From the NCBI GenBank assembly GCA_016786495.1, contig JAEUUJ010000049.1:62001-126000 (forward strand): a DNA stretch of 64,000 nucleotides. The letters are read 5' to 3'. Under the pieces are notes generated by a model. It was not told the origin of the DNA, did not search any database, and saw only the letters and a program-made list of their open reading frames with translations. A program made the translations under genes and the position numbers. The DNA is from Cyclobacteriaceae bacterium. Lineage in GTDB: Bacteria > Bacteroidota > Bacteroidia > Cytophagales > Cyclobacteriaceae. Shown in pieces: positions 9,418-19,500 of the stretch (its first letter is position 1; the number at the start of each line of letters is the position of its first letter).

Positions 9418-9492
9418 TGTCCACGAAAGTAGGTCACAAAATTTTTAAAGCCGACAAATTCCGTAAAATTGTACTCCCCAAAACCGATATTC

Positions 9493-10530
9493 ATGACACA
9501 TCATCATAAATCAGAACGACCCCGGATCGGTATTACGCTTGGCGACATCAACGGTGTGGGTCCGGAAGTGGTAATTAAATCACTCTGCGATAACCGCATG
9601 CTGAACATGATTACCCCGGTGGTATACGGTTCATCAAAGGTTCTTTCATTTTATAAAAAGCAGCTCAACATTGAAGAGTTCAGCTATAGCCAGGTGAGAA
9701 ACCGCGGTCAATATGCTGCGAAGCAGGTAAACGTGGTGAACACGTGGGATGAAAGTCTGGAAGCACATCCGGGCAAGCCTTCGAAAGAGGCAGGACGCGC
9801 TGCGCTTCAGGCCCTGCAGCAAGCGGCGACTGATTTAAAGGACGGCTTGCTGGATGCACTGGTAACTGCACCCATTGATAAAAGTACCATTCACAGTGCC
9901 GAGTTTCCTTTTAAAGGTCATACCGAGTTCCTGGCTGAGTTCTTCAGCACCAAGGATCATTTGATGCTGCTGGCCAGCGAGGGGTTGCGCGTTGGTCTGG
10001 TCACAGAGCATGTACCGATCAGTCAGGTTGCTTCGCTGATTACACGGGAGCGCGTGGAAGCTAAATACAAAGCACTTGAATCATCCTTGCGGAAAGACTT
10101 CGGAATACCAAAGCCGAAGATTGCCATCCTGGGATTGAATCCACACGCAGGCGACAACGGACTTATTGGTGAAGAGGATGAGAAAATTCTGAAACCGTTA
10201 ATCAACGACCTGAAGAATCAGGGCAAGATTGTATCGGGTCCGTTACCGGCCGATGGCTTCTTCGCAGCAGGTGGCTATTTAAAATTCGATGGCATTCTGG
10301 CGATGTATCACGATCAGGGCCTCGCGCCTTTTAAAACCATCGCCTTTAATTCGGGCGTGAACTATACGGCCGGCCTTCCGGTGATTCGCACGTCACCCGA
10401 TCACGGTACAGCGTACGCAATTTCAGGTAAAAATCAGGCCGATGAAAAATCCATGCGGCAAGCGATTTACACCGCGGTTGATATTTTCAAGATTCGCCAC
10501 GAGTCATCGGCAGAGAATAAATCAGCTTAA
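9493..10530 (+). CDS. pdxA: 4-hydroxythreonine-4-phosphate dehydrogenase PdxA
   Basis: PdxA oxidises 4-phosphohydroxy-L-threonine in the DXP-dependent pyridoxal phosphate pathway. The start RPRIGITLGDINGVGPEVVIK, the TAPIDKSTIH and GHTEFLAEF segments, and the metal-binding MYHDQGLAPFK are family hallmarks. I chose the ATG at 9493 (MTHHHKSERPRIG); a longer frame would need TTG at 9469 and adds eight unconserved residues. The result is 345 residues, close to the normal 330. It is the first plus-strand gene of the block leading to the fatty-acid cluster. Confidence 0.95.
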   Translation: MTHHHKSERPRIGITLGDINGVGPEVVIKSLCDNRMLNMITPVVYGSSKVLSFYKKQLNIEEFSYSQVRNRGQYAAKQVNVVNTWDESLEAHPGKPSKEAGRAALQALQQAATDLKDGLLDALVTAPIDKSTIHSAEFPFKGHTEFLAEFFSTKDHLMLLASEGLRVGLVTEHVPISQVASLITRERVEAKYKALESSLRKDFGIPKPKIAILGLNPHAGDNGLIGEEDEKILKPLINDLKNQGKIVSGPLPADGFFAAGGYLKFDGILAMYHDQGLAPFKTIAFNSGVNYTAGLPVIRTSPDHGTAYAISGKNQADEKSMRQAIYTAVDIFKIRHESSAENKSA

Positions 10531-10611
10531 TTGTCTGATTTCTTACATTAGGCTCTAAAAGGTAGACGGCCTGTTACCAGAAGCGTATATTTAGCATTTA
10601 CGACCGTACAC

Positions 10612-10998
10612 ATGGACATTGTAACCCGGAAAAAGCTAAACCTTCTTATTCAACTGGCGGAAGCTGACAAGCATTTTGCCCGAAGTGAACGCGAAATGAT
10701 CTATCGGATCGCGAAAGACCGCAATTTCTCCGAAGACGATGTAAACGAACTGATCAAGAACCCTGAGCCGATCGGGTCGCTCGGGGCGCTTTCCATCGAT
10801 CAGAAGCTCGACTACCTGCTCACCAGCATTGAACTGGTGTTTGCCGACCAGAAAATTTTCGACAGCGAACTCAATTTTTGCCGGAATGTGGCGATCAAAC
10901 TGGGGTTCAAAAAGGGTATCATCGACTATTTTGTTGAGAATTTCGAGAAAAAAGGCCGTGAAGAGCTCCGCCTGACGGCCATGGAGGAATACCTTTAA
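10612..10998 (+). CDS. TerB-like domain protein (128 aa)
   Basis: This all-alpha soluble protein of 128 residues is built of TerB-type helices. LLIQLAEADKHFARSEREMIYRIAKDRNFSEDDV resembles the acidic first repeat of TerB, and LVFADQKIFDSELNFCRNVAIKLG the second. TerB-family proteins were named from tellurite-resistance loci, but single-domain copies occur widely and no other ter gene is visible here. It lies about 80 bases after pdxA. Function is unassigned. Confidence 0.7.
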   Translation: MDIVTRKKLNLLIQLAEADKHFARSEREMIYRIAKDRNFSEDDVNELIKNPEPIGSLGALSIDQKLDYLLTSIELVFADQKIFDSELNFCRNVAIKLGFKKGIIDYFVENFEKKGREELRLTAMEEYL

Positions 10999-11006
10999 AA
11001 AAACGG

Positions 11007-11022
11007 TCCGGCCCGGGCCGGA
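11007..11022. repeat. 16-bp perfect GC palindrome, possible terminator stem
   Basis: TCCGGCCCGGGCCGGA lies 8 bases after the TerB-like gene's stop. It could form the stem of a transcription-termination hairpin, but the downstream sequence is only moderately T-rich, and a promoter for the next genes begins right after it. Confidence 0.45.
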
Positions 11023-11033
11023 TTCCGCTATTC

Positions 11034-11065
11034 TTTTCGATTTCTGATATTTTTTCCTACATTTG
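11034..11065 (+). promoter_or_regulatory. Candidate Bacteroidota-type promoter for DUF177-rpmF
   Basis: A perfect -7 element TACATTTG (TAnnTTTG) at 11058-11065 is preceded, 18 bases upstream, by TTTTCG, a weak match to the -33 TTTG element. It would start transcription about 25 bases before the ATG at 11099. Confidence 0.5.
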
Positions 11066-11098
11066 CCGACCATTTTCAGTACCCAGGAGGGGGTTGTT

Positions 11099-11608
11099 AT
11101 GGAGTCTTATCGCATTCATATTCTGGGCCTGAGCCTCAATATCCATCACTTTCATTATGAATTTGGGGATGAGTTTTTCAGGAAATACGATAAAGGACTG
11201 GTTTCGGAAGGAAAGTTCAAGGTTGATGTGGCGCTGGATAAGCGGGAGACTTTTCTGGAAACCGATTTTAAAATAGAGGGTTCGGTAAAACTGATTTGCG
11301 ACCGCAGCCTGGATGAGTTTGATTATCCGGTTAGCCTGAATCGCAAAATCATCTTCAAGTATGGCGACCAGGACATGGAAGTCAGCGAAGATGTGATGAT
11401 GATCCATCACGGAACCGAAAGCCTGGAGATTGGGCAGTTTATTTACGAGTTTATCGCCCTGGCGATACCGATGAAAAAGCTGCATCCGAGATTCCAGGAT
11501 GAATCAGAAGAAGACACGATGATCTACACTTCCGGTTCAACCGAAGAAAAGAAAACTGACGAGATTGATCCTCGTTGGGAAATGTTAAAGAAGTTGAATA
11601 AAAATTAA
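11099..11608 (+). CDS. DUF177 / YceD family protein
   Basis: About 169 residues. Homologues (E. coli YceD, chloroplast DUF177) are linked to 23S rRNA accumulation, and the gene is classically adjacent to rpmF, as it is here (10 bases upstream). I chose ATG at 11099 (MESYRIHILGLSL) because AGGAGGGGG lies just before it; the longer frame needs TTG at 11063 and overlaps the predicted promoter. Visible conserved features are the RETFLETDFKIEG beta-strand region, the single C in KLICDRSLDEFDYPV and the C-terminal acidic DESEEDTM, with a DPRWEMLKKL end. Confidence 0.85.
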   Translation: MESYRIHILGLSLNIHHFHYEFGDEFFRKYDKGLVSEGKFKVDVALDKRETFLETDFKIEGSVKLICDRSLDEFDYPVSLNRKIIFKYGDQDMEVSEDVMMIHHGTESLEIGQFIYEFIALAIPMKKLHPRFQDESEEDTMIYTSGSTEEKKTDEIDPRWEMLKKLNKN

Positions 11609-11618
11609 TAGTTGAGTT

Positions 11619-11810
11619 ATGCCGAATCCAAAGAGAAAAACCTCGAAGACCCGCAGAGATAAAAGAAGAACACACTACAAAGCAACGGCTAAGCAATTGG
11701 CGGTTTGCCCGACAACCGGCGAACACCACCTGCCTCACCGCGCTTTCTGGGTAGAAGGCAAGTTGTATTACAACGGCCGCGTGGTGATGGAAAAAGAGGT
11801 GTTAGCGTAA
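11619..11810 (+). CDS. rpmF: 50S ribosomal protein L32
   Basis: A 63-residue highly basic protein starting [22 protein letters not shown], the typical bL32 N-terminus. The C-terminal part ([25 protein letters not shown]) keeps the fold but has only one cysteine, so it is a form without the CxxC zinc ribbon seen in some bacteria. It lies 10 bases after DUF177, the usual pairing. Confidence 0.96.
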   Translation: MPNPKRKTSKTRRDKRRTHYKATAKQLAVCPTTGEHHLPHRAFWVEGKLYYNGRVVMEKEVLA

Positions 11811-11912
11811 GACATGAAGCGCATTTTTTCGGTCACCGGCCATCAGCACTTGCGCAAGCAGCCTAAAGCCGAATCGAAAACACTAACTGTCAGATAATCA
11901 ATTTATTAAAAT

Positions 11913-11937
11913 GCTCGGTTGAAAAATCGGGCTTTTT
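11913..11937 (+). terminator. Rho-independent terminator after rpmF
   Basis: GCTCGGTT (11913-11920) pairs with AATCGGGC (11925-11932) through eight base pairs, two of them G-U, closing a GAAA loop, followed by five T. It lies about 100 bases after rpmF and 55 before fabH. Confidence 0.7.
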
Positions 11938-11990
11938 GCATTTTATAGGTTTATCGAAAACGGTAAATCGAATCAGCGTAAAAACACGTT

Positions 11991-12989
11991 ATGACCAAAA
12001 TCCGGGCAGCAATTACAGGTGTAGGCGGATATGTTCCCGACTACATTCTTACCAACCAGGAACTTGAAACCATGGTGGACACCAACGATGAGTGGATCAC
12101 CACCCGAACCGGGATCAAAGAAAGACGAATTCTTAAGGGGGAAGGCAAGGGAACCTCTCACATGGCTGCAGAAGCCGTAAAGGAACTTCTTCAAAAAACA
12201 AAAACAGATCCAAAAGAGATTGATCTGATTATCGTGGCAACGGTTACGCCCGATATGCCCTTCCCTTCTACTGCCAACCTGGTGGCAGACATGGTCGGTG
12301 CAACCAATTCCTTCAGCTACGACATCTCGGCTGCGTGTTCAGGCTTCCTGTATGCGTTAACGACCGGTGCAAAATTCATTGAATCCGGCACACACAAAAA
12401 AGTTGTTGTTGTGGGTGGCGATAAGATGTCGTCAATCATTAACTACAAAGACCGCGCTACCTGCATCATCTTTGGCGATGGCTGCGGGGCTGTATTACTC
12501 GAACCCACCACCGAGCATGTGGGTGTGATTGATTCGGTATTGAAAAGCGATGGATCTGGTGCACAATACCTCAGCATGCCTGCAGGTGGAAGCCGTATTC
12601 CCGCTACGCATGCATCGGTGGAAGCAAACCTCCACTATGCTCAGCAGGAAGGCGCCACGGTATTCAAGTTTGCCGTGACCAACATGGCAGAAATTTCAGC
12701 CGAGGTTATGCAGCGCAACAACCTGACCAGCAACGATGTTACCTGGCTTGTGCCGCATCAGGCAAACAAACGCATCATTGATGCCACCGCAAGCCGCATG
12801 GGCATTACGGATGACAAAGTGATGATGAACATCGAAAAATATGGTAACACTACAGCGGGGACCTTACCCCTCCTGATGTGGGACTACGAAAAAAGGCTTA
12901 AAAAGGGAGATAATCTTATATTAGCAGCCTTTGGCGGAGGTTTTACCTGGGGCGCGATCTACCTGAAATGGGCGTATGACGGCAAATAG
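11991..12989 (+). CDS. fabH: 3-oxoacyl-ACP synthase III (FabH)
   Basis: FabH condenses acetyl- or branched acyl-CoA with malonyl-ACP to start fatty-acid elongation. The 332-residue protein has the catalytic triad Cys116 (ISAACSGF), His256 (VPHQANKRI) and Asn286 (YGNTTAGT). The glycine-rich C-terminus (LAAFGGGFTWGA) is typical. It is followed by efp, accB and accC on the same strand. The gene plsX, which often separates rpmF from fabH in other phyla, is absent here. Substrate preference for branched primers, common in this phylum, cannot be read directly. Confidence 0.96.
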   Translation: MTKIRAAITGVGGYVPDYILTNQELETMVDTNDEWITTRTGIKERRILKGEGKGTSHMAAEAVKELLQKTKTDPKEIDLIIVATVTPDMPFPSTANLVADMVGATNSFSYDISAACSGFLYALTTGAKFIESGTHKKVVVVGGDKMSSIINYKDRATCIIFGDGCGAVLLEPTTEHVGVIDSVLKSDGSGAQYLSMPAGGSRIPATHASVEANLHYAQQEGATVFKFAVTNMAEISAEVMQRNNLTSNDVTWLVPHQANKRIIDATASRMGITDDKVMMNIEKYGNTTAGTLPLLMWDYEKRLKKGDNLILAAFGGGFTWGAIYLKWAYDGK

Positions 12990-13044
12990 GCCTTCCCAAA
13001 GCACTTTTTGAATTTGATTTGTAAATTAAGACGTTTAAAATTTT

Positions 13045-13608
13045 ATGGCATCTATCTCTGATCTCAGCAAAGGAAATTACATGCGTTACAACGGTGAAGT
13101 AATGCAGGTTGAAGAATTGCAGCACCGCACACCGGGTAACTTACGGGCCTTCTACCAAATCAAGATGCGCAACGTGAGAAACGGCCGGTTGGTTGAAAAC
13201 CGTTTCCGTCCGGGAGACTCCGCTGAGATTCTGCGCGTAGAAACAAAAGAGTACAATTACCTGTATCAGGATGGCGACAGCCTGGTATGCATGGACAATG
13301 AAACATTCGAACAAATTTACCTGGATAAAAATCTCCTGGGCGATTCACTGGCCTACATCAAAGAAGGCGTAACGCTGTTGATTGCGTTTGAAGATGGAAA
13401 AGATCCCATCACAGCTCAGGCACCTGCTCACGTAGTGCTTGAAGTTCAATACACCGAGCCAGGCCTTGCCGGAGATACGGCAACGCGCACCCTGAAGGCG
13501 GCTAAAATGGAGAATGGTGTAGAAATTAAAGTTCCGTTGTTTGTTAACACCGGTGACAAGATAAAAGTCGACACCAGCAATGGTGCTTATGTTGAACGCG
13601 TAAAATAA
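13045..13608 (+). CDS. efp: Elongation factor P, Asn-tip variant
   Basis: This 187-residue, three-domain factor relieves ribosome stalling at polyproline stretches. Alignment with E. coli EF-P by eye is gapless around the domain I loop: P30-G31-N32-L33-R34-A35-F36 matches P-G-K34-G-Q-A-F. The loop-tip residue that is beta-lysylated in E. coli (Lys) or rhamnosylated in Pseudomonas (Arg) is therefore Asn32. Domains II and III are normal (FMNNETFEQ-like [10 protein letters not shown]-terminal [12 protein letters not shown]). It is 7 bases upstream of accB. Confidence 0.93.
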   Translation: MASISDLSKGNYMRYNGEVMQVEELQHRTPGNLRAFYQIKMRNVRNGRLVENRFRPGDSAEILRVETKEYNYLYQDGDSLVCMDNETFEQIYLDKNLLGDSLAYIKEGVTLLIAFEDGKDPITAQAPAHVVLEVQYTEPGLAGDTATRTLKAAKMENGVEIKVPLFVNTGDKIKVDTSNGAYVERVK

Positions 13609-13615
13609 AACTACC

Positions 13616-14155
13616 ATGGCCAAAACACGCAGCACCAAATCAGAACCTAAAACCAATTCAGCCGATATGAAGACTACCGAAATTCGCGACCTTATCGATT
13701 TCATTTCCAAAACGGGATTGAATGAGGTAAACGTTGAAACAAAGGAGCTCAAGCTTCACGTTAAGCGTGAACCCGATCAAAAAGTATTTAAATCTGTTTC
13801 TGCGGCACCGGTTCAATCCGTATCGGCACCCGTTCAGCAAACGGCTCCGCAAGTGACAGCTCAGCCTCAGGCTACCAAACAGGCAGCAGAAGCGCCAGCA
13901 GCATCCGGTAAAAAGACTGTAGATATCAAGTCTCCGATGATCGGAACATTCTACCGCACGGCTAATCCTGAATCAGCACCGTTTGTTTCGGTGGGTGACA
14001 AAGTATCGAAAGGACAGACTGTGTGTATCATTGAGGCGATGAAGCTGTTCAATGAGATTGAATCAGAAGTTTCGGGAACAATCGTAAAAGTGATGGTAGA
14101 AAACGCTTCGCCGGTTGAATACGATCAGGTGTTGTTTGTTGTAGAACCGGATTAG
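13616..14155 (+). CDS. accB: Biotin carboxyl carrier protein of acetyl-CoA carboxylase
   Basis: BCCP carries carboxybiotin between biotin carboxylase and carboxyltransferase. This 179-residue protein has an N-terminal helix region ([20 protein letters not shown]), a proline/alanine/glutamine-rich linker at about residues 60-98, and a C-terminal biotinyl domain with the biotinylation motif [10 protein letters not shown] (Lys143). An internal ATG at residue 18 ([10 protein letters not shown]) is closer to the family's usual start; the upstream ATG at 13616 is used because it follows efp closely. accC follows after 91 bases. Confidence 0.95.
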   Translation: MAKTRSTKSEPKTNSADMKTTEIRDLIDFISKTGLNEVNVETKELKLHVKREPDQKVFKSVSAAPVQSVSAPVQQTAPQVTAQPQATKQAAEAPAASGKKTVDIKSPMIGTFYRTANPESAPFVSVGDKVSKGQTVCIIEAMKLFNEIESEVSGTIVKVMVENASPVEYDQVLFVVEPD

Positions 14156-14161
14156 TTAGAT

Positions 14162-14220
14162 GTTAATAGTTAATCGTTATCGGTACTTGTTACGATTAAC
14201 GACTTCAATCCACTATTAAC
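14162..14220. repeat. Intergenic nested inverted repeats between accB and accC
   Basis: GTTAATAGT (14162-14170) is exactly complementary to ACTATTAAC (14212-14220), and inside it GTTAATCG (14169-14176) pairs with CGATTAAC (14193-14200). A run of TTAACTTTTAACTTTTAAC follows. It may be an RNA processing or spacer element within the operon, or a short interspersed repeat. Confidence 0.5.
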
Positions 14221-14246
14221 TTTTAACTTTTAACTGATAACGACCT

Positions 14247-15596
14247 ATGTTTAAGAAAATATTAATCGCGAACCGCGGAGAAATTGCCCTGCGAATCATC
14301 CGTACCTGTCGCGAAATGGGGATTAAAACCGTTGCTGTTTACTCTACTGCCGACCGCGAAAGCCTGCATGTGCGTTTTGCCGATGAAGCGGTTTGTATTG
14401 GTGACGCACCCAGCAAAGATTCATATCTCAACATTCCAAGAATTATTTCCGCGGCCGAAATCACAGGCGCTGACGCAATTCACCCGGGCTATGGATTTTT
14501 ATCGGAGCGGGCCGAGTTCTCAGCAATTTGTCATGAGTACGGCATTAAGTTCATCGGACCCTCTCCTGCCATGATCAATGCGATGGGCGACAAAGCCACG
14601 GCAAAAGACACAATGAAGAAAGCAGGTGTTCCGGTAATTCCGGGATCAGACGGCTTGCTGGAATCCATGGAGCAAGGAATACAGCTTGCGAAAGAAATTA
14701 AATACCCGGTGATCGTGAAGGCAACTGCCGGAGGCGGTGGTAAGGGTATGCGCATCATCAACAACGAAAGTGAGTTCAAGAAAGCGTGGGACGATGCCAA
14801 GCGTGAAGCTGCCGCTGCGTTTGGTAACGATGGTTTATACCTCGAGAAATTTGTGGAGGAGCCTCGTCACATCGAAATTCAGCTCGTGGGCGACCAGTAT
14901 GGAAAAGCCTGTCACTTGTCGGAGCGTGATTGTTCCATACAGCGCAGACATCAGAAGCTCGTGGAAGAAACCCCTTCTCCCATTGTAACGCAGGAACTGC
15001 GTGAGAAAATGGGTGCTGCAGCAATTAACGGTGCCATGGCCATCAACTATGAAGGTGTCGGTACGATCGAATTCCTGGTTGACAAGCACGGTGACTTTTA
15101 CTTCATGGAAATGAATACCCGTATCCAGGTAGAGCACCCGATCACGGAAGAAGTTACCGACTACGACTTGATCAAAGAACAAATCAAGGTTGCTGCGGGT
15201 GTTCCGATTTCCGGAAAAAACTATTTCCCGAATTTGTTCTCGATGGAATGCCGCATTAACGCGGAAGATCCGGCTAACGGATTCAGACCGTCACCGGGTA
15301 AAATCACACACCTGCATATGCCAGGTGGACACGGAGTGCGTATTGACAGCCACGTATATGCGGGCTACACCATTCCTCCGAACTACGATTCGATGATTGC
15401 CAAGCTGATCGTGAGCGGACAGTCACGCGAAGAAGTGATTACGCGTATGAAGCGTGCTCTTCAGGAGTTTGTGATTGAAGGAATTAAGACTACCATTCCG
15501 TTCCACATTAAGCTGATGGACAACCCAACGTTCCGGTCGGGCAAGTTCACCACCAAGTTTCTGGAAACGAGCTTTGATTTTTCAGATTTGAAATAG
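14247..15596 (+). CDS. accC: Acetyl-CoA carboxylase, biotin carboxylase subunit
   Basis: AccC carboxylates BCCP-bound biotin using ATP and bicarbonate. The 449-residue protein has the N-terminal [22 protein letters not shown], the ATP-grasp glycine loop [12 protein letters not shown], the [17 protein letters not shown] segment, and the active-site [18 protein letters not shown]. Length matches E. coli AccC (449). It ends the cluster and is followed by a strong bidirectional terminator. Confidence 0.97.
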   Translation: MFKKILIANRGEIALRIIRTCREMGIKTVAVYSTADRESLHVRFADEAVCIGDAPSKDSYLNIPRIISAAEITGADAIHPGYGFLSERAEFSAICHEYGIKFIGPSPAMINAMGDKATAKDTMKKAGVPVIPGSDGLLESMEQGIQLAKEIKYPVIVKATAGGGGKGMRIINNESEFKKAWDDAKREAAAAFGNDGLYLEKFVEEPRHIEIQLVGDQYGKACHLSERDCSIQRRHQKLVEETPSPIVTQELREKMGAAAINGAMAINYEGVGTIEFLVDKHGDFYFMEMNTRIQVEHPITEEVTDYDLIKEQIKVAAGVPISGKNYFPNLFSMECRINAEDPANGFRPSPGKITHLHMPGGHGVRIDSHVYAGYTIPPNYDSMIAKLIVSGQSREEVITRMKRALQEFVIEGIKTTIPFHIKLMDNPTFRSGKFTTKFLETSFDFSDLK

Positions 15597-15613
15597 AGAG
15601 TCATCCAACAACA

Positions 15614-15647
15614 CAAAAAAAGCGAGGCAATTACCTCGCTTTTTTTA
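15614..15647. terminator. Bidirectional rho-independent terminator after accC
   Basis: AGCGAGG (15621-15627) and CCTCGCT (15634-15640) form a 7-bp stem with loop CAATTA, flanked by seven A on the left and seven T on the right. It can stop transcription from accC (plus) and from the isomerase gene (minus). Confidence 0.88.
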
Positions 15648-15667
15648 TTCGTATCGGGCAAGAGGTA

Positions 15668-16561
15668 CTACACATCACAAATCGTGACGCCTTGCTTCAG
15701 CGAGGCAATTTTATCCGGCCTTCTTGGAATGAACTCCTGTCCTACGTAACCTTTGAATCCGGTTTCGACAATGGCCCGCATAATGGCAGGGTAATTAAGC
15801 TCCTGTGTCTCATCAATTTCAGCCCGGCCCGGAACCCCTCCGGTATGATAATGCGAAATGTATTTCGAAGTCTGCTGAATCGTAGCAATCACATCGCCCT
15901 CCATAATTTGCATGTGATAGATATCGTATAACAGTTTAAATCTGTCGGAACCGATCTTTTCACAAAGCGCCACGCCCCAGGCCGTATGATCGCACTGGTA
16001 GTCGCCATGATCAACTTTACTGTTCAGCAGCTCCATTGACAATGTGATTTTGTATTTCTCGGCTACAGGCATCAACCGCTTTAAACCAACCGCACAGTTT
16101 TCAATGCCTTTTTCATCGTCCAGTCCGCGTCTGTTTCCTGAAAAGCAAATCAGTTGCTGAATGCCTGCCGCAGCTGCTTTTGGAATCAACTCCGTGTAGC
16201 GGGTAACCAATTCATCATGCAATGCAGGATTATTAAATCCTTCCGTAATCCCTTTCTCCGCACTCCATCCCATTGCAGCCGTGAGGCCATACCTTTTGAG
16301 GATTGGCCACTCGTCAGGCCCGGTCAATTCAATAGACGCGAGCCCAATGCCTTGGGCTGCTTTACATAAGTCTTCAAATGGAATATCGTTGTAGCACCAC
16401 CGGCAAACCGAGTGATTGATTTTACCCTTCAATTTGTCATCCAACACCGCGTCTGCGGCCAATACACGATGCGAAAGCGACATCCCGGCCAGGGCCACCG
16501 CAGCCGACCCAGCCATTTTCTTAATTGCATTTCTGCGCGAATCATCGAAAGTCTTGCTCAT
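15668..16561 (-). CDS. Tat-exported TIM-barrel isomerase (hydroxypyruvate isomerase-like)
   Basis: A 297-residue protein of the xylose-isomerase-like TIM-barrel family. The N-terminus has a twin-arginine motif (SRRNAIKKMAGSAA) and a hydrophobic stretch ending HRVLAADA, so export by Tat is likely. The C-terminal half matches hydroxypyruvate isomerase (Hyi) closely: LYDIYHMQIMEGDVIATI, HYHTGGVPGRAEIDETQELNYPAI and GYVGQEFIPRRP. Cytosolic Hyi lacks the signal, so the natural substrate of this exported form is uncertain. It lies 21 bases downstream of the large sugar-dehydrogenase gene, probably in one operon. Confidence 0.85.
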   Translation of the reverse strand: MSKTFDDSRRNAIKKMAGSAAVALAGMSLSHRVLAADAVLDDKLKGKINHSVCRWCYNDIPFEDLCKAAQGIGLASIELTGPDEWPILKRYGLTAAMGWSAEKGITEGFNNPALHDELVTRYTELIPKAAAAGIQQLICFSGNRRGLDDEKGIENCAVGLKRLMPVAEKYKITLSMELLNSKVDHGDYQCDHTAWGVALCEKIGSDRFKLLYDIYHMQIMEGDVIATIQQTSKYISHYHTGGVPGRAEIDETQELNYPAIMRAIVETGFKGYVGQEFIPRRPDKIASLKQGVTICDV

Positions 16562-16582
16562 ATCAATATGGTTTTAGAGGCA

Positions 16583-19500
16583 TCAGCGTTTAAATTCAAT
16601 CCAATCCAGATCAAGCACGTGATCATTGGGTGGTTCGGCCCGGACAATAACAAAATACAGATCATTTTTCCCACCCGGATCCTTGATCGCAGCGGTCAAT
16701 ATTCTGGATTTTTCCCAATCACCCGTTGCCGTATAGGGTGCAGAACTGATCAACTCACCTTTAGTCGATCCTACACGTACTTCAATAGTGGCATCTCGAT
16801 TCAGCGAAGCGTAGTTATACGTCACATACCGAATGTCCTTCAGGTCGATATTTTTTAAAACAAAATACGACTTATGATGAAAGCTTCCGATTGACTTTTC
16901 GCCTATTTTGATGTTGTGTAATTCATCGGCTTCTTCAGCCTGAACACGTGCCGGCCGGAGTACAAGTGTAGCACCACCGGTAAGCGGTACCGCTTCTCCG
17001 CCTTGATCTGTATAAACAGCGCGCAAGATGTACCGACCCTTGCCGTCCGCTTTTTTGTGTTCGGTAAACGTCACCAATCCGCTTTGCGGCAAACTCTTCG
17101 GCTTGTCGGCCGACAGGGAAAGAATATAGGTAACAATTTTTGCCACATCTTCGCGTGCAAGTTGCGGATGCGCACTCATGGCGGCTTCACCCCACACTCC
17201 ACCTCCACCTTCGATGATTTTGGTGATCAACCTTTCCGGTGCAGTTTTGTCGCTCTTATAACGTTTGGAAATTTCCAGAAAAGAAGGACCGATGGATTTA
17301 CCTTCCAACTGATGACAGGTTTTGCAATCACTCTTTTCGATCATGGATTGACCCGCATCAAACGATACTGCCTGATGCCCAACCTGTTTAACGCTCTTCT
17401 CGGTATACGTTAAATCGATCATCACATTCTCCGGATAAAGTTGTTTATCTTCTTTATCAGTGATTGTTACCTGATATGGAAAGGGTTTATCGTCAAAGAA
17501 AAACGTGCTGTTACAGCTTGTGGTGATGGCGACCGCAGGGACCGTATTTCCTACCTTGACCTCAATCGTTTCGGAATCCCGTGCACCTGCGGGATCAGAA
17601 GCATAAAGCGTGATTTTATAAACGCCATTTTTGGAAAAAGTATATTCCAGGTCCTGACTCGAAAATTTCTCACCGTCAATTGACCATTCGAATTTCAGGG
17701 GATCATCATCGAAGTCTGAGCTCTTCTTGCCGCTTAGCTTTACTTTGAAGGGCGCTATCCCGATCGTGTCGGATACCGTAATTCGTGCAATTGGTTTCCG
17801 GTTGCCCGGATTGTAGTCGATTCGCACCAGCCGGGCATCTACATTATCAATGCCGTACACCGATCCATATTCAAGCATGTAGAATGAGCCCTCGGGGCCG
17901 ACTTCAAGATCGATGGGTCGTTTGAAATTGCCCGTGGCCGACATAAAAGGCTCCATTCGAACGTAATTCTGGTTCTCATCCAGCCGAACGGCAAACACCC
18001 AGTTCCGCATCCAATCGTAGATAAACAAACTCTTGTCGAAGTACTCCGGAAACTTGGTGTTCGATTTCAGGTTCTTATCAAAATGATAGACCGGTCCGGC
18101 CAGCGCGCTTCGGCCTCCTGTACCAACATCCGGAAACTCGTCTGACTTGTCGTACGGATACCAAATCATGGCTTGCTGAGTCGGAGGAAGGTCTTTTAAG
18201 CCGGTATTGTTGACGGAGACATTCACCGGAGCATTGGGATCGTACAGAGCGCCAAGCGCCTTAGTCGCAAAATCGTATTCGGGATAGGCCTTGTTATCAC
18301 CGACAAAGTAAGGCCAGCCAAAATTGCCCGGCTTCTTTGCCTGATTAATTTCATCGTACCCGCGCGACCCATGCGTTCCGTCATTGCCGGCATCCGGCCC
18401 AATTTCCCCCCAATACACAATAGAGGTTTTCGGGTCGACCGACATCCGATACGGATTGCGACAGCCCATCGCATAGATTTCAGGCCGTGTTGATGCTGAA
18501 CCTTTCGGGAACAAATTACCGTCCGGAATGGTGTAGGTTCCGTCAGGTTCCGGATGAATTCTCAAAATTTTTCCCCGCAGGTCGTTGGTGTTACCGGCTG
18601 AGCGTTGCGCATCATAAATGATTCGTCCGGGAATTTCATCCAGCGGAGCGTAACCATCCGAAGCAAATGGGACCGTGTTATCACCGGTCGACATGTACAG
18701 ATTTTTATCCTTGTCCCATGCCAGCGAACCCCCGGCATGCGCACCTACCTCCGCTTCCAGCGGAATCTTAATCAGAATTTGTTCTGATTTAAGATCAATT
18801 ACATTGTCTTTACTCACCTTGAATCGTGAGATATTCTGATGGATCGGCAATTCGTTGGGAGTATAAAACAGGTACAGGTAATTGTTCTTGTCAAAATCAG
18901 GGTCAATGGTTAAGCCGAGAATGCCACTTCCAAAATTCTCCTCAGAATCGGGCATCACGTTAAACTTGTGAAGAAGCGCATGTGTTCCTTCGGCTGGCCG
19001 GTACACATATAAACCCCCGGAGCGTTCCGCAAAGAACACGCGCCCGTCACTGGCAACAGCCAGTTCCATCGGCTCATTCAGGTCGTTCACCAAAATTGTT
19101 TTCGTGAACCGGTTTTCCTCCGGTGTTTTAACGGCATACGACTTACTGTAATCGAGCACCGTGTTTTCACCCATTGCATACCGGATGCCACCCAGCAGAT
19201 GTTTCAGGAACAAAGGTTCGGCATACGCTTCCTTTGTATGACCTCCGCCGGTATAAAACGACCGGCCGCCATCGAACGCGTGATACCAGGCGATGGGGTG
19301 ATTCGCACCATTCTCTCCACCCTCATATGTTTTCTCATCCAGTTCTGCGAGCACATGTATACCTGTATAAATGTTTCTATAGTTATACCATTCGTCAGTT
19401 CGTTCCCAGCGCGAAGGAAGTCCTTTCATAGACAAATGGGTCGTGTCAATTACGTTGATCACGGCAGGCTGTATTGCAGGGTGGCCGAGAAAATATGCTC

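Noticed and set aside
11815-11898. 27-codon frame between rpmF and fabH
   Set aside because: It has no similarity to PlsX or any family I know and overlaps no conserved signal; likely chance.
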